The notes under the pieces: generated by a model | Seen by the model: only the letters and a program-made list of their open reading frames with translations | Databases searched by the model: none | Told to the model about the DNA's origin: nothing | Assembly (NCBI GenBank): GCA_945887835.1 | Contig: CAMCZQ010000016.1 | Coordinates: 1 to 32,680, forward strand | Origin: Bordetella parapertussis | GTDB taxonomy: Bacteria > Pseudomonadota > Gammaproteobacteria > Burkholderiales > Burkholderiaceae_B | Length of the DNA: 32,680 nucleotides | Direction of reading: 5' to 3' | Shown: piece by piece, positions 24,554 to 32,680 of the stretch | How the letters are laid out: each line of letters begins with the position of its first letter | Numbering within the stretch: the first letter of the stretch is position 1 | Translations under genes and position numbers: made by a program

Positions 24554-25129
24554 ATGACTTCACTCACAAACGCCCAGTTACTGACGACGCGTCGTTCACA
24601 AAAGCTTGTGCAGGCGCCAGGGCCCAATGTTGAACAGCTGCAACAGTTGCTTGCAGCTGCGGTTTGCGCGCCCGATCATTCTGCGCTACGTGCGTGGCGC
24701 TTTGCACTAGTGATGCAACCTGAAATCGCAGCGTTTACTGATTTAGCGATTGACGCAACACGTCGCTCGGGCCGCGAAATCACGCCGCAAAAAGAGCAAA
24801 ATACACGCAAGTGGTTATCAACGGTGCCGTTGTTAATTGGGCTTGCCTACAAGATTTCGCACGACAACGAAAAAGTGCCAGAAATTGAACAGACCCTCTC
24901 GATGGGAGCCGCAGTGATGAATATTCAAAACGCGGCACACTTGATGGGTTTTTCAAGCTATTGGAGTACAGGGCTTGGCACCTATACCGACGAGGTCCCC
25001 GAAGCTTTGGGGTTTGATACGCTTGATTATCGTTTTGTGGGGTTCTTAGCAGTTGGCACGCCCATTACCCCCCCTGGTCCCGCGCAGCGCCCTGACGCGA
25101 TGGCGCTGACGACACGCTGGAGACCTTAA
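24554..25129 (+). CDS. Nitroreductase family protein (YdjA-like)
   Basis: This 191-residue FMN-binding nitroreductase-fold protein has a RRSQK segment at residues 13-17, an [17 protein letters not shown]-contact segment and [24 protein letters not shown]. The length and HSALRAWRF match the short YdjA branch. It may reduce nitro compounds, quinones or other substrates with NAD(P)H; the real substrate is unknown. Its last 65 bases overlap the 3' end of copA on the opposite strand. Confidence 0.88.
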   Translation: MTSLTNAQLLTTRRSQKLVQAPGPNVEQLQQLLAAAVCAPDHSALRAWRFALVMQPEIAAFTDLAIDATRRSGREITPQKEQNTRKWLSTVPLLIGLAYKISHDNEKVPEIEQTLSMGAAVMNIQNAAHLMGFSSYWSTGLGTYTDEVPEALGFDTLDYRFVGFLAVGTPITPPGPAQRPDAMALTTRWRP

Positions 25130-27404
25130 TTTCAAAGCGCTTGAGTCGCAAGGCATTGGCTACAACAAAGACGCTAGAAAACGCCATTGCACCTGCGGCA
25201 AACACGGGTGATAGCACTATCCCAAACGAAGGATATAGTGCCCCGGCTGCAACGGGCACAAGCGCCGCGTTATAAGCAAAGGCCCAAAACAGATTTTGTC
25301 GGATATTGGTGAGCGTTGCTCGCGATAAGCCAATAGCGGTCACCACGCCCGAGAGATCATCAGACATCAACACCACCGAGGCCGATTCGATCGCAACGTC
25401 GGTGCCGGTACCAAGAGCGATACCGACATCTGCTGTCGCTAACGCTGGTGCGTCGTTGATGCCGTCACCGACAAAGGCGAGTACCGCACTTGAGCGCCGC
25501 AGGGCTTGCAAGACTGCCACTTTACCCTCTGGCAAAACCTCAGCGTGTACTTCAGTGATGCCAAGCTGTTGCGCCACCGCGCGCGCGGTATGCTTGTTGT
25601 CGCCGGTAATCATGACGGTACGAAGCCCAAGCTGCTTGAGCGCGTCGATGGCAGCGCGCGCGCTTGGCTTAAGTGGATCAGCGACTGCTAGCAACGCAAC
25701 AAGTTTGTCATCCACAGCTAAGCAGATCGGCGTTTTACCCTGTTGTCCCCACTGTTCACTGAACTGCGCGGCTTGTGCGGTGTTAATACCCTCTGTATGC
25801 ATAAAGGCCTGAGTCCCTGACCTGACAAGGTGCCCGTTCACGGTGGCCCGAACTCCGGCGCCACGGATGGCGCTAAAGTCTTGTGCCGTGGCGCTAGGCA
25901 CACGCTCAGTTTGCGCCGCTTGCACGATGGCGTGCGCAATCGGATGCTCGGAGTGCGCCTGCATGGCGGCAGCCCAAGACAATAAAAGCGCGCGATCGTA
26001 GGTTGGTTCGAGCACCACAAAATCAGTAAGCGCCGGCTTGCCAAGTGTGAGCGTACCGGTTTTGTCAAAGGCCACAACCTGCACATCGCGCAAGCGTTGC
26101 AAGGCATCGCCCTGGCGAAACAAGACACCGAGTTCGGCTGCGCGTCCCGTACCCACCATGATCGAGGTAGGCGTCGCTAAGCCCATCGCGCAAGGGCACG
26201 CGATAATCATCACCGCCACAGCGTGGACCAAGGCATGGGTCAGGCTCGGGGCAGGTCCAAGCCAAACCCAAACCACAAAAGTCGACAACGAACACAAGAT
26301 GATGACTGGTACAAACCATGCCGTGACGCGATCCACCAGAGCCTGAATCGGCAGTTTCGTCCCTTGCGCGGATTCAACCATTCGGATGATGCGCGCTAAG
26401 ACGGTATCGCCACCCGTATGAGTGGCTTTAAACGTAAAGCTGTTGGTCGTATTCAGAGTGCCGCCAGTTACGCGGTCACCTATTCGTTTGGTGACAGGGA
26501 CCGGTTCACCTGTGACCATGGCCTCGTCGATATAAGGCTGACCTTCGGTAATCAAACCATCGGTCGCGATTTTTTCACCGGGCCGCACCAGAATCAAATC
26601 GCCAGGCTTGACCCGCTCGATATCAATATCGTTCAGTTGGCCGTTGAGTAAGACACGCGCCTGACGCGGCTGCAAACCGATCAAATGCTTGATCGCAGCA
26701 CCCGTGCGCCCTTTGGCACGTGCTTCGAGTGCGCGTCCCAATAAGATCAGCGTCACGATCACAGCGGCCGCTTCGAAGTACACAAAGCGTGTGCCGTCTG
26801 GCAGCGCCTGAGGTAAATAGGTCGCGACCATTGAATAGGCGTAGGCACTGCCCGCACCCAGGGCAACTAAAGAGTTCATCTCAGGCGCCAGGTGCCACAA
26901 AGCCGGTAGCCCCTTGGTAAAAAAGACACGCCCAGGCCCCAGTAATATCAGCGTGGTCAACACCGATTGTGCGATCCAGCTACGCTGCATGCCAAGGGTT
27001 TCGTGAACGAAGTGGTGAGCCCCAGGTATCAGGTGCGCACCCATCTCAACAAAAAAGACTGGAAGGGTGAGGGCAAGCGCAAGCCACACGCTACGCACCA
27101 ACGACGCAGTCTCAAGCTCGCGGGCCTCTGACTCTGCCGAGGATGGAGTCGCATGCTGCTCAAGAACCAAGCCCTCGTAGCCCGCTTTTTGCACCGCTGC
27201 CAGCACTTTGACACTAGCCTCTTTTGTTACGGCAAATGCGGGATCCCAGTCAATGTGCGCCCGCTCTGTCGCTAAGTTGACGTTGGCCACCGTGACGCCT
27301 GGTACGGCTCGAAGCGCTTTCTCAACGCGCAGCACACACGAGGCACAAGTCATGCCTTGAATCGAGATCTCAAGAGAGGAATCGCAGACGTCGAGTGCAG
27401 CCAT
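25065..27404 (-). CDS. copA: Cu(+)-exporting P1B-type ATPase
   Basis: This 779-residue inner-membrane pump exports Cu(I) from the cytoplasm. One N-terminal metal-binding domain carries GMTCASC (Cys20, Cys23). Transmembrane helices follow, with CPC in [13 protein letters not shown], the phosphorylated Asp in [15 protein letters not shown] (nucleotide-binding HP), and [11 protein letters not shown]. No CueR-type CCTTCC dyad was seen upstream of the start, only a CTTGC-AG-GCAAG dyad near 27470. The C-terminal 20 or so residues are overlapped by the convergent nitroreductase gene. The SCO gene lies upstream on the same strand. Confidence 0.96.
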   Translation of the reverse strand: MAALDVCDSSLEISIQGMTCASCVLRVEKALRAVPGVTVANVNLATERAHIDWDPAFAVTKEASVKVLAAVQKAGYEGLVLEQHATPSSAESEARELETASLVRSVWLALALTLPVFFVEMGAHLIPGAHHFVHETLGMQRSWIAQSVLTTLILLGPGRVFFTKGLPALWHLAPEMNSLVALGAGSAYAYSMVATYLPQALPDGTRFVYFEAAAVIVTLILLGRALEARAKGRTGAAIKHLIGLQPRQARVLLNGQLNDIDIERVKPGDLILVRPGEKIATDGLITEGQPYIDEAMVTGEPVPVTKRIGDRVTGGTLNTTNSFTFKATHTGGDTVLARIIRMVESAQGTKLPIQALVDRVTAWFVPVIILCSLSTFVVWVWLGPAPSLTHALVHAVAVMIIACPCAMGLATPTSIMVGTGRAAELGVLFRQGDALQRLRDVQVVAFDKTGTLTLGKPALTDFVVLEPTYDRALLLSWAAAMQAHSEHPIAHAIVQAAQTERVPSATAQDFSAIRGAGVRATVNGHLVRSGTQAFMHTEGINTAQAAQFSEQWGQQGKTPICLAVDDKLVALLAVADPLKPSARAAIDALKQLGLRTVMITGDNKHTARAVAQQLGITEVHAEVLPEGKVAVLQALRRSSAVLAFVGDGINDAPALATADVGIALGTGTDVAIESASVVLMSDDLSGVVTAIGLSRATLTNIRQNLFWAFAYNAALVPVAAGALYPSFGIVLSPVFAAGAMAFSSVFVVANALRLKRFEIKVSSVSSAPSRQGAARDQGG

Positions 27405-27479
27405 GGTATTTTTGTAAGGTTTGAGCGACTGCTTGGTGATGAACGGTGCTGGGTTTGCTATGACTTGCCTGCAAGAGCA

Positions 27480-28097
27480 CTATCTTACACGCGTACTTTG
27501 AAGCAAGCGGCGGAGGTCGGTCGTGACAAGTTCGATTGCTTCGGTGTCAGAGGCCAGTAAGCGTGCTTTGCCAAAGCGATCAAATATGAATACTCCGCGG
27601 CTATGCGTCACATCGTAGATGTCAGAGTTATCACCCAGCTTGGGCTTTTCAATTTGATAAGCAACGCGATAACGCTTGGCCAGAGCCGCGACTTCTTTTT
27701 CGTTACCAGTTAGACCAATCGCGTTTTTATTAAAGGCGTCGACATAGGCTTGCAAAATATCGGGTGTATCGCGGTGTGGGTCGACACTGATAAACAGAAT
27801 ACGCACATCCTTGGCTTCGTCGCCAAGTTTGGCTAGAACTTCAGTCAGTTGAGCCATGGTAGTCGGACAAATATCTGGGCAACTTGCATAGCCAAAGAAG
27901 ATCAGCACTGTTTTGTTTTTCAGGCTCGCTTCGGTGACCGTTTGATTGCCGACCCCTTTTAGCGAAAACTCAAGGTCGGGCAGGTGACCGCTTACGTCAT
28001 ATAGCGACCACTTGTAGTCGGGTTCTGAGCACGCGGTTAACGCCAGTGCACCGACTAGACAAAAAAGACGTAACACCCGCTTCAGACAATCGGCCAT
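27480..28097 (-). CDS. SCO1/SenC-family copper chaperone lipoprotein
   Basis: This 205-residue lipoprotein has a lipobox ending in Cys23 (LTAC) and a thioredoxin-like fold. Copper ligands are visible as Cys73 and Cys77 in ASCPDIC and His165 in DVTHSRG. SCO proteins deliver copper to the CuA site of cytochrome c oxidase or act as thiol reductases. It lies upstream of copA on the same strand with a 75-bp gap and could be cotranscribed, giving copper delivery and copper export together. Confidence 0.94.
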   Translation of the reverse strand: MADCLKRVLRLFCLVGALALTACSEPDYKWSLYDVSGHLPDLEFSLKGVGNQTVTEASLKNKTVLIFFGYASCPDICPTTMAQLTEVLAKLGDEAKDVRILFISVDPHRDTPDILQAYVDAFNKNAIGLTGNEKEVAALAKRYRVAYQIEKPKLGDNSDIYDVTHSRGVFIFDRFGKARLLASDTEAIELVTTDLRRLLQSTRVR

Positions 28098-28152
28098 TGA
28101 ATGTTCTAGAGGATTACGTTGTTTGGGACAAGCCCCAGGCTCAGGACTTGCA

Positions 28153-30246
28153 TCAGGCTGCCACTGGCCTGTCAGAGGCTGTCATCCCGCTGTGACGCAA
28201 TAATGCATCCATTGTTGGAGCGCGTCCTCTAAACGCTTTAAACGAGTCAGCCGCAGAGCGCACGCCTCCTACGGCAAGCACTTCGCGCTTAAACCGTTCG
28301 CCGGTAGCCGAATCCAGGGCGCCTAAGGTCTTAAGCGCTTGGTCTGTAGCGAACGTTTGATTCGCCACGCGTTCGGCGGCTTCTTCAAATGCTGCGAAGG
28401 CATCCGCCGATAACACCTCGGCCCACTTGTAGCTGTAATAGCCAGCGCCGTAGCCACCTGCAAATAAGTGCGAGAAACTGTGCGGAAACCGATGCCAAGA
28501 CGGTGGCCGCAAAACAGCAACCTCGTCGCGAACCTGATCGAGCTGCGTTAAAACTTCAGCGATCGAAAGGCCTTGGCTACGGTTGTGCACCAACATGTCA
28601 AAGAGTGAAAACTCGACCTGCCGTACGGTTTGCATGCCACTTTGAAAATTACGCGCCGCAGTCATACGCTCGTATAGCTCGCGAGGCAACGATTTTTGGG
28701 TATCAACGTGCGACGTTAAACGTTCTAACACCGACCATTCCCAACAAAAATTCTCCATAAACTGCGAAGGTAACTCAATCGCATCCCACTCGACCGCTGA
28801 AAACGCCGAAGCGCCTGGCTCATCGACTTCAGATAACAAGGCGTGCAAGGCGTGACCACTTTCATGAAACAAGGTGATGACATCATCATGCGTGAGCAAA
28901 GCGGGGCGCCCGCTTTGGGGGCGCGCAAAATTACACGTCAGATAAACGACGGGCGTCTGCACACCGACGCTCTGCTTACGTCGATTACGCTCGCTGTCTA
29001 CCCAGGCGCCGCCTTGCTTAGCCGGACGGGCATAGAGATCCATTAATAAGTAGCCAAGCGTTTTCCCTTTGGCGTCGTGTACTGAGGCGGCCCGGACTTC
29101 AGGATGCCAGCCGTTGACATCGCAAGTTCTTAACTCAACGTTAAATAGTGTTTGCACGACAGCAAACAAACCACTGAGTACGCGGGGCTCGGTGAAGTAT
29201 TGTTTGACTTCATCGTCAGAGTAGGCATAGCGTGCCTCGCGCAGACACTCGGACGCAAAGGCAATATCCCAAGGCTCAAGTCCGGCAAGGCCGAGTTCAG
29301 TTTTTGCATACGTTTTTAGTTCAGCCAGATCGCGTTCGGCAAATGGTTTTGCGCGCTGCGCCAGTTGTCGCAAAAAGTCTGTCACCTCTAGATCGTTATT
29401 CGCCATTCGAGTTTGTAGGCGCAATTCCGCAAAATGCTGAAAGCCTAATAGCTTGGCTTCTTCGGCGCGCAAGGCTAACGCTTGCTCGATCAGCGTTGAG
29501 TTATCGAATTCTTTCGCGCCTTGTTCAGAGGCGCGTGTCGCGTACGCTTGATAAAGCGTTTTTCGTAACTCGCGATCTTGCGCATATTGCATCACGGGTA
29601 AATAGCAGGGCATCTTCAGGTTAAGCGTCCAACGCTCGGCCTCTGAACTTTTTAGCGAGGCGATGACGTCTTCTGGTACTCCGTCTAGGCGTTTGCTATC
29701 TTCAATCACAAGCGACCAGGCATCGGTTGCATCTAAGACGTTTTCAGAAAACTTTTGCGAGACTTGCGACTGCTGGTCAGACACTTCAGCGTAGCGTGTA
29801 CGCGCCTCGCCTTGCAACTCGACCCCGCTTAGTTTGAAATCGCGCAACGCCAGTTCAATCACTCGCTTGCGTGCAGGTGACCAGCTTTTAAAACCAGGGC
29901 TGAGATGCAGGCGTTGATATTGGGTGTACAAGCCAACATGCAAACCTACCCACGTCGAGAACTCAGTGATTTGCCCTAGCACGGCGTTATACACATCGCG
30001 TAGTTCGGGTGTATTGACAACCGAGTTTAAGTGGCCTGCCACCGACCAGGCGCGCCACAAAGGCTCTGAGGCATCATCGAGTGGCGTCACGATGGCATCC
30101 CAACTCGCGTCAAGCGTTGGGCTTGCTGCTGCAGTGACGGCCTGACGCGCTGTCCCAAGTAATTGTTCGATTGCGGGGGCGATATGCTCTGGTTTGATCG
30201 CTGCATAATCGATCAGCGTATCCATTGAAACAAGCAAAGGGTTCAT
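28153..30246 (-). CDS. prlC: Oligopeptidase A (M3 family metallopeptidase)
   Basis: This 697-residue cytosolic zinc peptidase cleaves short oligopeptides. The zinc site is HESGH in LFHESGHALHALLSE; GGYGAGYYSYKWAEVLSADAFAAF at the C-terminal end is a family hallmark, and SGVELQGEARTRYAEVSDQQSQVSQKFSENVLDAT is seen near residue 160. The size matches OpdA/PrlC. It abuts the folD stop codon directly, as part of one transcript with folD and the two-component genes. Confidence 0.95.
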   Translation of the reverse strand: MNPLLVSMDTLIDYAAIKPEHIAPAIEQLLGTARQAVTAAASPTLDASWDAIVTPLDDASEPLWRAWSVAGHLNSVVNTPELRDVYNAVLGQITEFSTWVGLHVGLYTQYQRLHLSPGFKSWSPARKRVIELALRDFKLSGVELQGEARTRYAEVSDQQSQVSQKFSENVLDATDAWSLVIEDSKRLDGVPEDVIASLKSSEAERWTLNLKMPCYLPVMQYAQDRELRKTLYQAYATRASEQGAKEFDNSTLIEQALALRAEEAKLLGFQHFAELRLQTRMANNDLEVTDFLRQLAQRAKPFAERDLAELKTYAKTELGLAGLEPWDIAFASECLREARYAYSDDEVKQYFTEPRVLSGLFAVVQTLFNVELRTCDVNGWHPEVRAASVHDAKGKTLGYLLMDLYARPAKQGGAWVDSERNRRKQSVGVQTPVVYLTCNFARPQSGRPALLTHDDVITLFHESGHALHALLSEVDEPGASAFSAVEWDAIELPSQFMENFCWEWSVLERLTSHVDTQKSLPRELYERMTAARNFQSGMQTVRQVEFSLFDMLVHNRSQGLSIAEVLTQLDQVRDEVAVLRPPSWHRFPHSFSHLFAGGYGAGYYSYKWAEVLSADAFAAFEEAAERVANQTFATDQALKTLGALDSATGERFKREVLAVGGVRSAADSFKAFRGRAPTMDALLRHSGMTASDRPVAA

Positions 30247-31110
30247 TTATTGAGCTCGGTTTTGCTGAGCGCGCTCGGCGGCCTCTAGCGTATTCACTAA
30301 CAACATGGCGATGGTCATGGGACCCACGCCACCAGGTACCGGAGTGACCGCGCTGGCCACTTGAATCACACTTTCAAAATCAACATCGCCACACAATTTT
30401 CCATCTGCGCCACGGTTAATGCCCACATCAATGACGACGGCGCCGAGTTTGATCATGCTGCCATCGATCATGCGCGGTTTGCCGGTGGCGACCACCACAA
30501 TATCCGCGTGGCGAGTGTGCCAGCCAAGATCGCGGGTCTTTGAATTGCAAATCGTGACAGTGGCACCAGCACTTTGTAATAACAGCATCATTGGTTTGCC
30601 AACGATATTGCTTGCACCAATTACCACCGCTACCGCGCCACGCAGTTGCACCCCTTCAGACTCAAGCATTTTCATCACGCCATACGGTGTGCATGGCCTG
30701 AACAACGGCTTGCCCGTCATGAGCAACCCTGCATTACTGACATGAAATCCATCAACATCTTTTTGTGAAGCGATGGTTTCAATTACTAAATGCGCATCAA
30801 TGTGCTTAGGTAAAGGCAGTTGAACCAAAATACCATGGATGGTTGGGTCGGCATTCAGAACCCGCACGCGTTCAAGGAGTTCGGCTTGCGTCATGCTTGA
30901 CGGATATTGCTCAAGCACCGAGTGCAAACCCGCTTTTTGGCAAGCAGCGACTTTATTTTTTACGTATACCTGCGACGCTGGGTCGCTACCGACTAAAACA
31001 ACCGCTAGGCCGGGTTTGGTACCGGCGGCAATAAGGGCTGCGCTGCGCTTGGCAACCTCTTCGCGAATTTTTGCTGCTAAAGCTACACCGTCAATGAGTC
31101 TACCTGTCAT
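30247..31110 (-). CDS. folD: Bifunctional methylenetetrahydrofolate dehydrogenase/cyclohydrolase
   Basis: This 287-residue enzyme interconverts 5,10-methylene- and 10-formyl-tetrahydrofolate with NADP, supplying one-carbon units to purine synthesis. [15 protein letters not shown] includes the catalytic Lys region, [12 protein letters not shown] and [12 protein letters not shown] are folate-contact motifs, [12 protein letters not shown] and [16 protein letters not shown] the NADP-binding half, and [14 protein letters not shown] the end. Its ATG overlaps the regulator's stop codon (ATGA), so it is translationally coupled to a two-component gene. Confidence 0.97.
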   Translation of the reverse strand: MTGRLIDGVALAAKIREEVAKRSAALIAAGTKPGLAVVLVGSDPASQVYVKNKVAACQKAGLHSVLEQYPSSMTQAELLERVRVLNADPTIHGILVQLPLPKHIDAHLVIETIASQKDVDGFHVSNAGLLMTGKPLFRPCTPYGVMKMLESEGVQLRGAVAVVIGASNIVGKPMMLLLQSAGATVTICNSKTRDLGWHTRHADIVVVATGKPRMIDGSMIKLGAVVIDVGINRGADGKLCGDVDFESVIQVASAVTPVPGGVGPMTIAMLLVNTLEAAERAQQNRAQ

Positions 31111-31733
31111 GCATTGACCTCGGGTTTGGCAAGCGCGACTTTCATTAAATCTGCCACTGTAGTGACCTGCAGTTTTTCCATGATATTGGCACGATGTGCT
31201 TCAACCGTTTTGATGCTGATGCCTAGATCATCAGCAATCTGTTTGTTCAGACGTCCGGCAACGATACGTTCAAGCACCTGCTGTTCGCGCGAAGTTAGGC
31301 GCGCGAGCATGGCCTCGTGTTGGCGCACGGCTTTCGCTTGCGTCAGACGTTGGTTGGCTTGCTCGAACATGCGGCCCACGATCTCGCGCAGGGCGGTTTC
31401 ATCAAAGGGCTTTTCAAGAAAATCAACCGCACCTTTTTTCATGGTTGAAATCGCCATGGGGATATCGCCATGACCGGTGATGAACACAACTGGCATTGAG
31501 GATTTGCGCGCAATTAATTGCTCTTGCAATTCAAGCCCGCTCATGCCGGGCATACGCACGTCGACAATCAAGACGCCGGGTTGTTGCTCGTCGTATTCAG
31601 CCAAAAAAGCTTCAGCACTGGCATAGGCGCGCACTCGGTAGTTATTGGCCTCGAGTAGCCATCTTAATGAGTCGCGTACGGCCTCGTCATCGTCAACAAT
31701 GTAAACGGTGCTGGCTATTTGGGGCAGATTCAT
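31107..31733 (-). CDS. FixJ/NarL-type response regulator
   Basis: This 208-residue regulator has a receiver domain with acidic pocket DDDE (14-17), phospho-acceptor Asp58 in [14 protein letters not shown], Thr in FITGHGD and Lys in EKPFDE. A LuxR-type helix-turn-helix follows: [27 protein letters not shown] and [14 protein letters not shown]. It is encoded directly after the sensor kinase with an ATGA overlap, so they form a pair. Targets cannot be read from the window; the coupling to folD is a context clue only. Confidence 0.95.
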   Translation of the reverse strand: MNLPQIASTVYIVDDDEAVRDSLRWLLEANNYRVRAYASAEAFLAEYDEQQPGVLIVDVRMPGMSGLELQEQLIARKSSMPVVFITGHGDIPMAISTMKKGAVDFLEKPFDETALREIVGRMFEQANQRLTQAKAVRQHEAMLARLTSREQQVLERIVAGRLNKQIADDLGISIKTVEAHRANIMEKLQVTTVADLMKVALAKPEVNA

Positions 31734-32680
31734 GCAGATAACTCCTCGGACTGATTGTCTAGCTGGATAGCGTCAGGATCAACGCAGGGTAGTGTAAAGC
31801 GAAAGATAGTACCGCCTTCTGGATTGCTAGTCGCCCAAAGGCGACCGTGATGCGATTCGATGATTGTGCGGCAGATGTTCAGACCCATCCCCAGACCCTC
31901 AGACTTGGTGCTGAAGAATGGCTCGAACAGACGTTCGGGGTCAGTTAGACCGTGACCATGATCCGTGACAGAGATTTCGATTTGACGATCGTGGGCGGTC
32001 ACTGCGAGGACAAGCGTATCGACGGCACTTTGATCCATCGCCTCAAGACCATTCTTTAACAAATTAAGTAGCACCTGTTCGATGAGGATCGGATCGGCTA
32101 ACACGTCAGGGAGGTCGTCTGGAATTTTGGTGGCGATGGCGACGCGATGCTTACGCGCGTGAATTTCGGCCAGGCTTACAGCATTATCAATCACGGTTTG
32201 CAATTGAATTGCCTGACGGCGCGGTTCACTGCGTTTAACAAACTCGCGGATCCGGCTGATGATCTTTCCGGCACGCTGCGCTTGCGCCGCAGTCTTTTCA
32301 AGCGCCGGGATCAGTGTTGCCATATCCGTGTTTCCGGCCTTGACCATCGCCACGACCCCCATACTGTAGTTCGCAATCGCAGTCAGGGGTTGATTGAGTT
32401 CGTGTGCCAATGATGAGGCCATCTCTCCCATTGTTGTCAGACGGCTGGTGATCTGAATTTTTTCTTGCTGAATTCTCGAGGTTTCTTCGTGCTGGCGTCG
32501 CTCGGTGATGTCGCGCGCGACTTGCAGGCGCACTTTTCGACCGTCGGTCCAGGCCAGCACCCGGTGCTGCACCTCGAACCAACGCTGCACAGTGGTTGAA
32601 AATATTTCAACCGACTCTTCGGTGTAACGACCTCGGCGTCCCGCCAGCAGCTCATGGTGGCCGCTAGTCTGTGCGCCAAA
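31730..32680 (-). CDS. PAS-domain sensor histidine kinase (partial, N-terminus beyond window edge)
   Basis: The frame is open to the right edge, so the N-terminus is missing. The edge-proximal part resembles the end of a PAS domain (RRGRYTEESVEIFSTT, then VQHRVLAWTDG and VARDITERRQ). Then comes a FixL-like kinase: H-box SSLAHELNQPLTAIANYS (phospho-His), N-box LLNLLKNGLEAMDQS, G1 DHGHGL and F/G2 FFSTKSEGLGMGLNICRTI. It should phosphorylate the adjacent response regulator. The ligand sensed is unknown; no haem-binding residues can be judged from this fragment. Confidence 0.95.
   Translation of the reverse strand, partial: FGAQTSGHHELLAGRRGRYTEESVEIFSTTVQRWFEVQHRVLAWTDGRKVRLQVARDITERRQHEETSRIQQEKIQITSRLTTMGEMASSLAHELNQPLTAIANYSMGVVAMVKAGNTDMATLIPALEKTAAQAQRAGKIISRIREFVKRSEPRRQAIQLQTVIDNAVSLAEIHARKHRVAIATKIPDDLPDVLADPILIEQVLLNLLKNGLEAMDQSAVDTLVLAVTAHDRQIEISVTDHGHGLTDPERLFEPFFSTKSEGLGMGLNICRTIIESHHGRLWATSNPEGGTIFRFTLPCVDPDAIQLDNQSEELSA

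Noticed and set aside
25306-25812. 168-residue open frame on the plus strand inside copA
   Set aside because: Lies wholly antisense to a fully motif-supported copA; low-complexity Ser/Ala/Thr composition and no domain signal.
27405-27479. CueR operator upstream of copA
   Set aside because: Only a CTTGC-AG-GCAAG dyad is seen; it does not match the CCTTCC-type dyad and spacing of known CueR promoters.

Overview
The window is about 32.7 kb of ordinary bacterial chromosome from a betaproteobacterium, most likely Burkholderiales close to Alcaligenaceae. The reasons are two orphan Bug/TctC periplasmic receptors without TctA/TctB, a complete Liv-type ABC importer, a dadA-alr pair, a folD-prlC pair joined to a FixJ-type two-component system, and moderate GC. 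This placement is inferred from gene content; no rRNA or tRNA gene was seen. No CRISPR array, insertion sequence or prophage was seen.

Layout: (1) Positions 1-4731 hold the least familiar locus. On the minus strand a GrdB-like cysteine reductase domain fused to an APH/MtnK-like kinase is translationally coupled to a divergent enolase paralogue, which runs off the left edge. A B12-binding-type radical SAM gene is divergent on the plus strand, and both directions may share a symmetric -10 element. (2) Positions 4728-5870 hold a minus-strand J-domain protein whose reading frame continues about 74 codons upstream of its first usable start; the only upstream ATG is followed two codons later by TGA. 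(3) Positions 5973-15688 form an uptake and catabolism block: a Bug receptor, a divergent MmgE/PrpD protein, livGFHM with two tandem paralogous LivK-like binding proteins and a strong terminator, then a second, convergent Bug receptor. (4) Positions 15689-19390 hold an intergenic region with a 40-bp-spaced pair of LysR-box-like repeats, a lipoprotein gene, and a convergent xthA-VOC-GST run.

(5) Positions 19519-21300 hold a type IV AbiEi/AbiEii toxin-antitoxin module. A 57-bp palindrome covers its promoter and a third copy of the operator half-site lies at the start of abiEi. (6) Positions 21402-23893 hold alr and dadA for D-alanine metabolism. (7) Positions 24068-24519 hold a cold-shock protein gene with its own promoter, a long 5' UTR and a terminator. 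(8) Positions 24554-28097 hold a nitroreductase gene overlapping tail-to-tail with copA, followed by an SCO1/SenC copper chaperone. (9) Positions 28153-32680 hold a tightly packed minus-strand run, transcribed histidine kinase, response regulator, folD, prlC; the kinase is cut by the right edge.

The best candidates for something not yet described are the enolase-like / GrdB-kinase fusion / radical SAM locus at the left end and the three-site operator of the AbiE module. Functions given for the left locus are domain-level only; its substrate cannot be read from the sequence.
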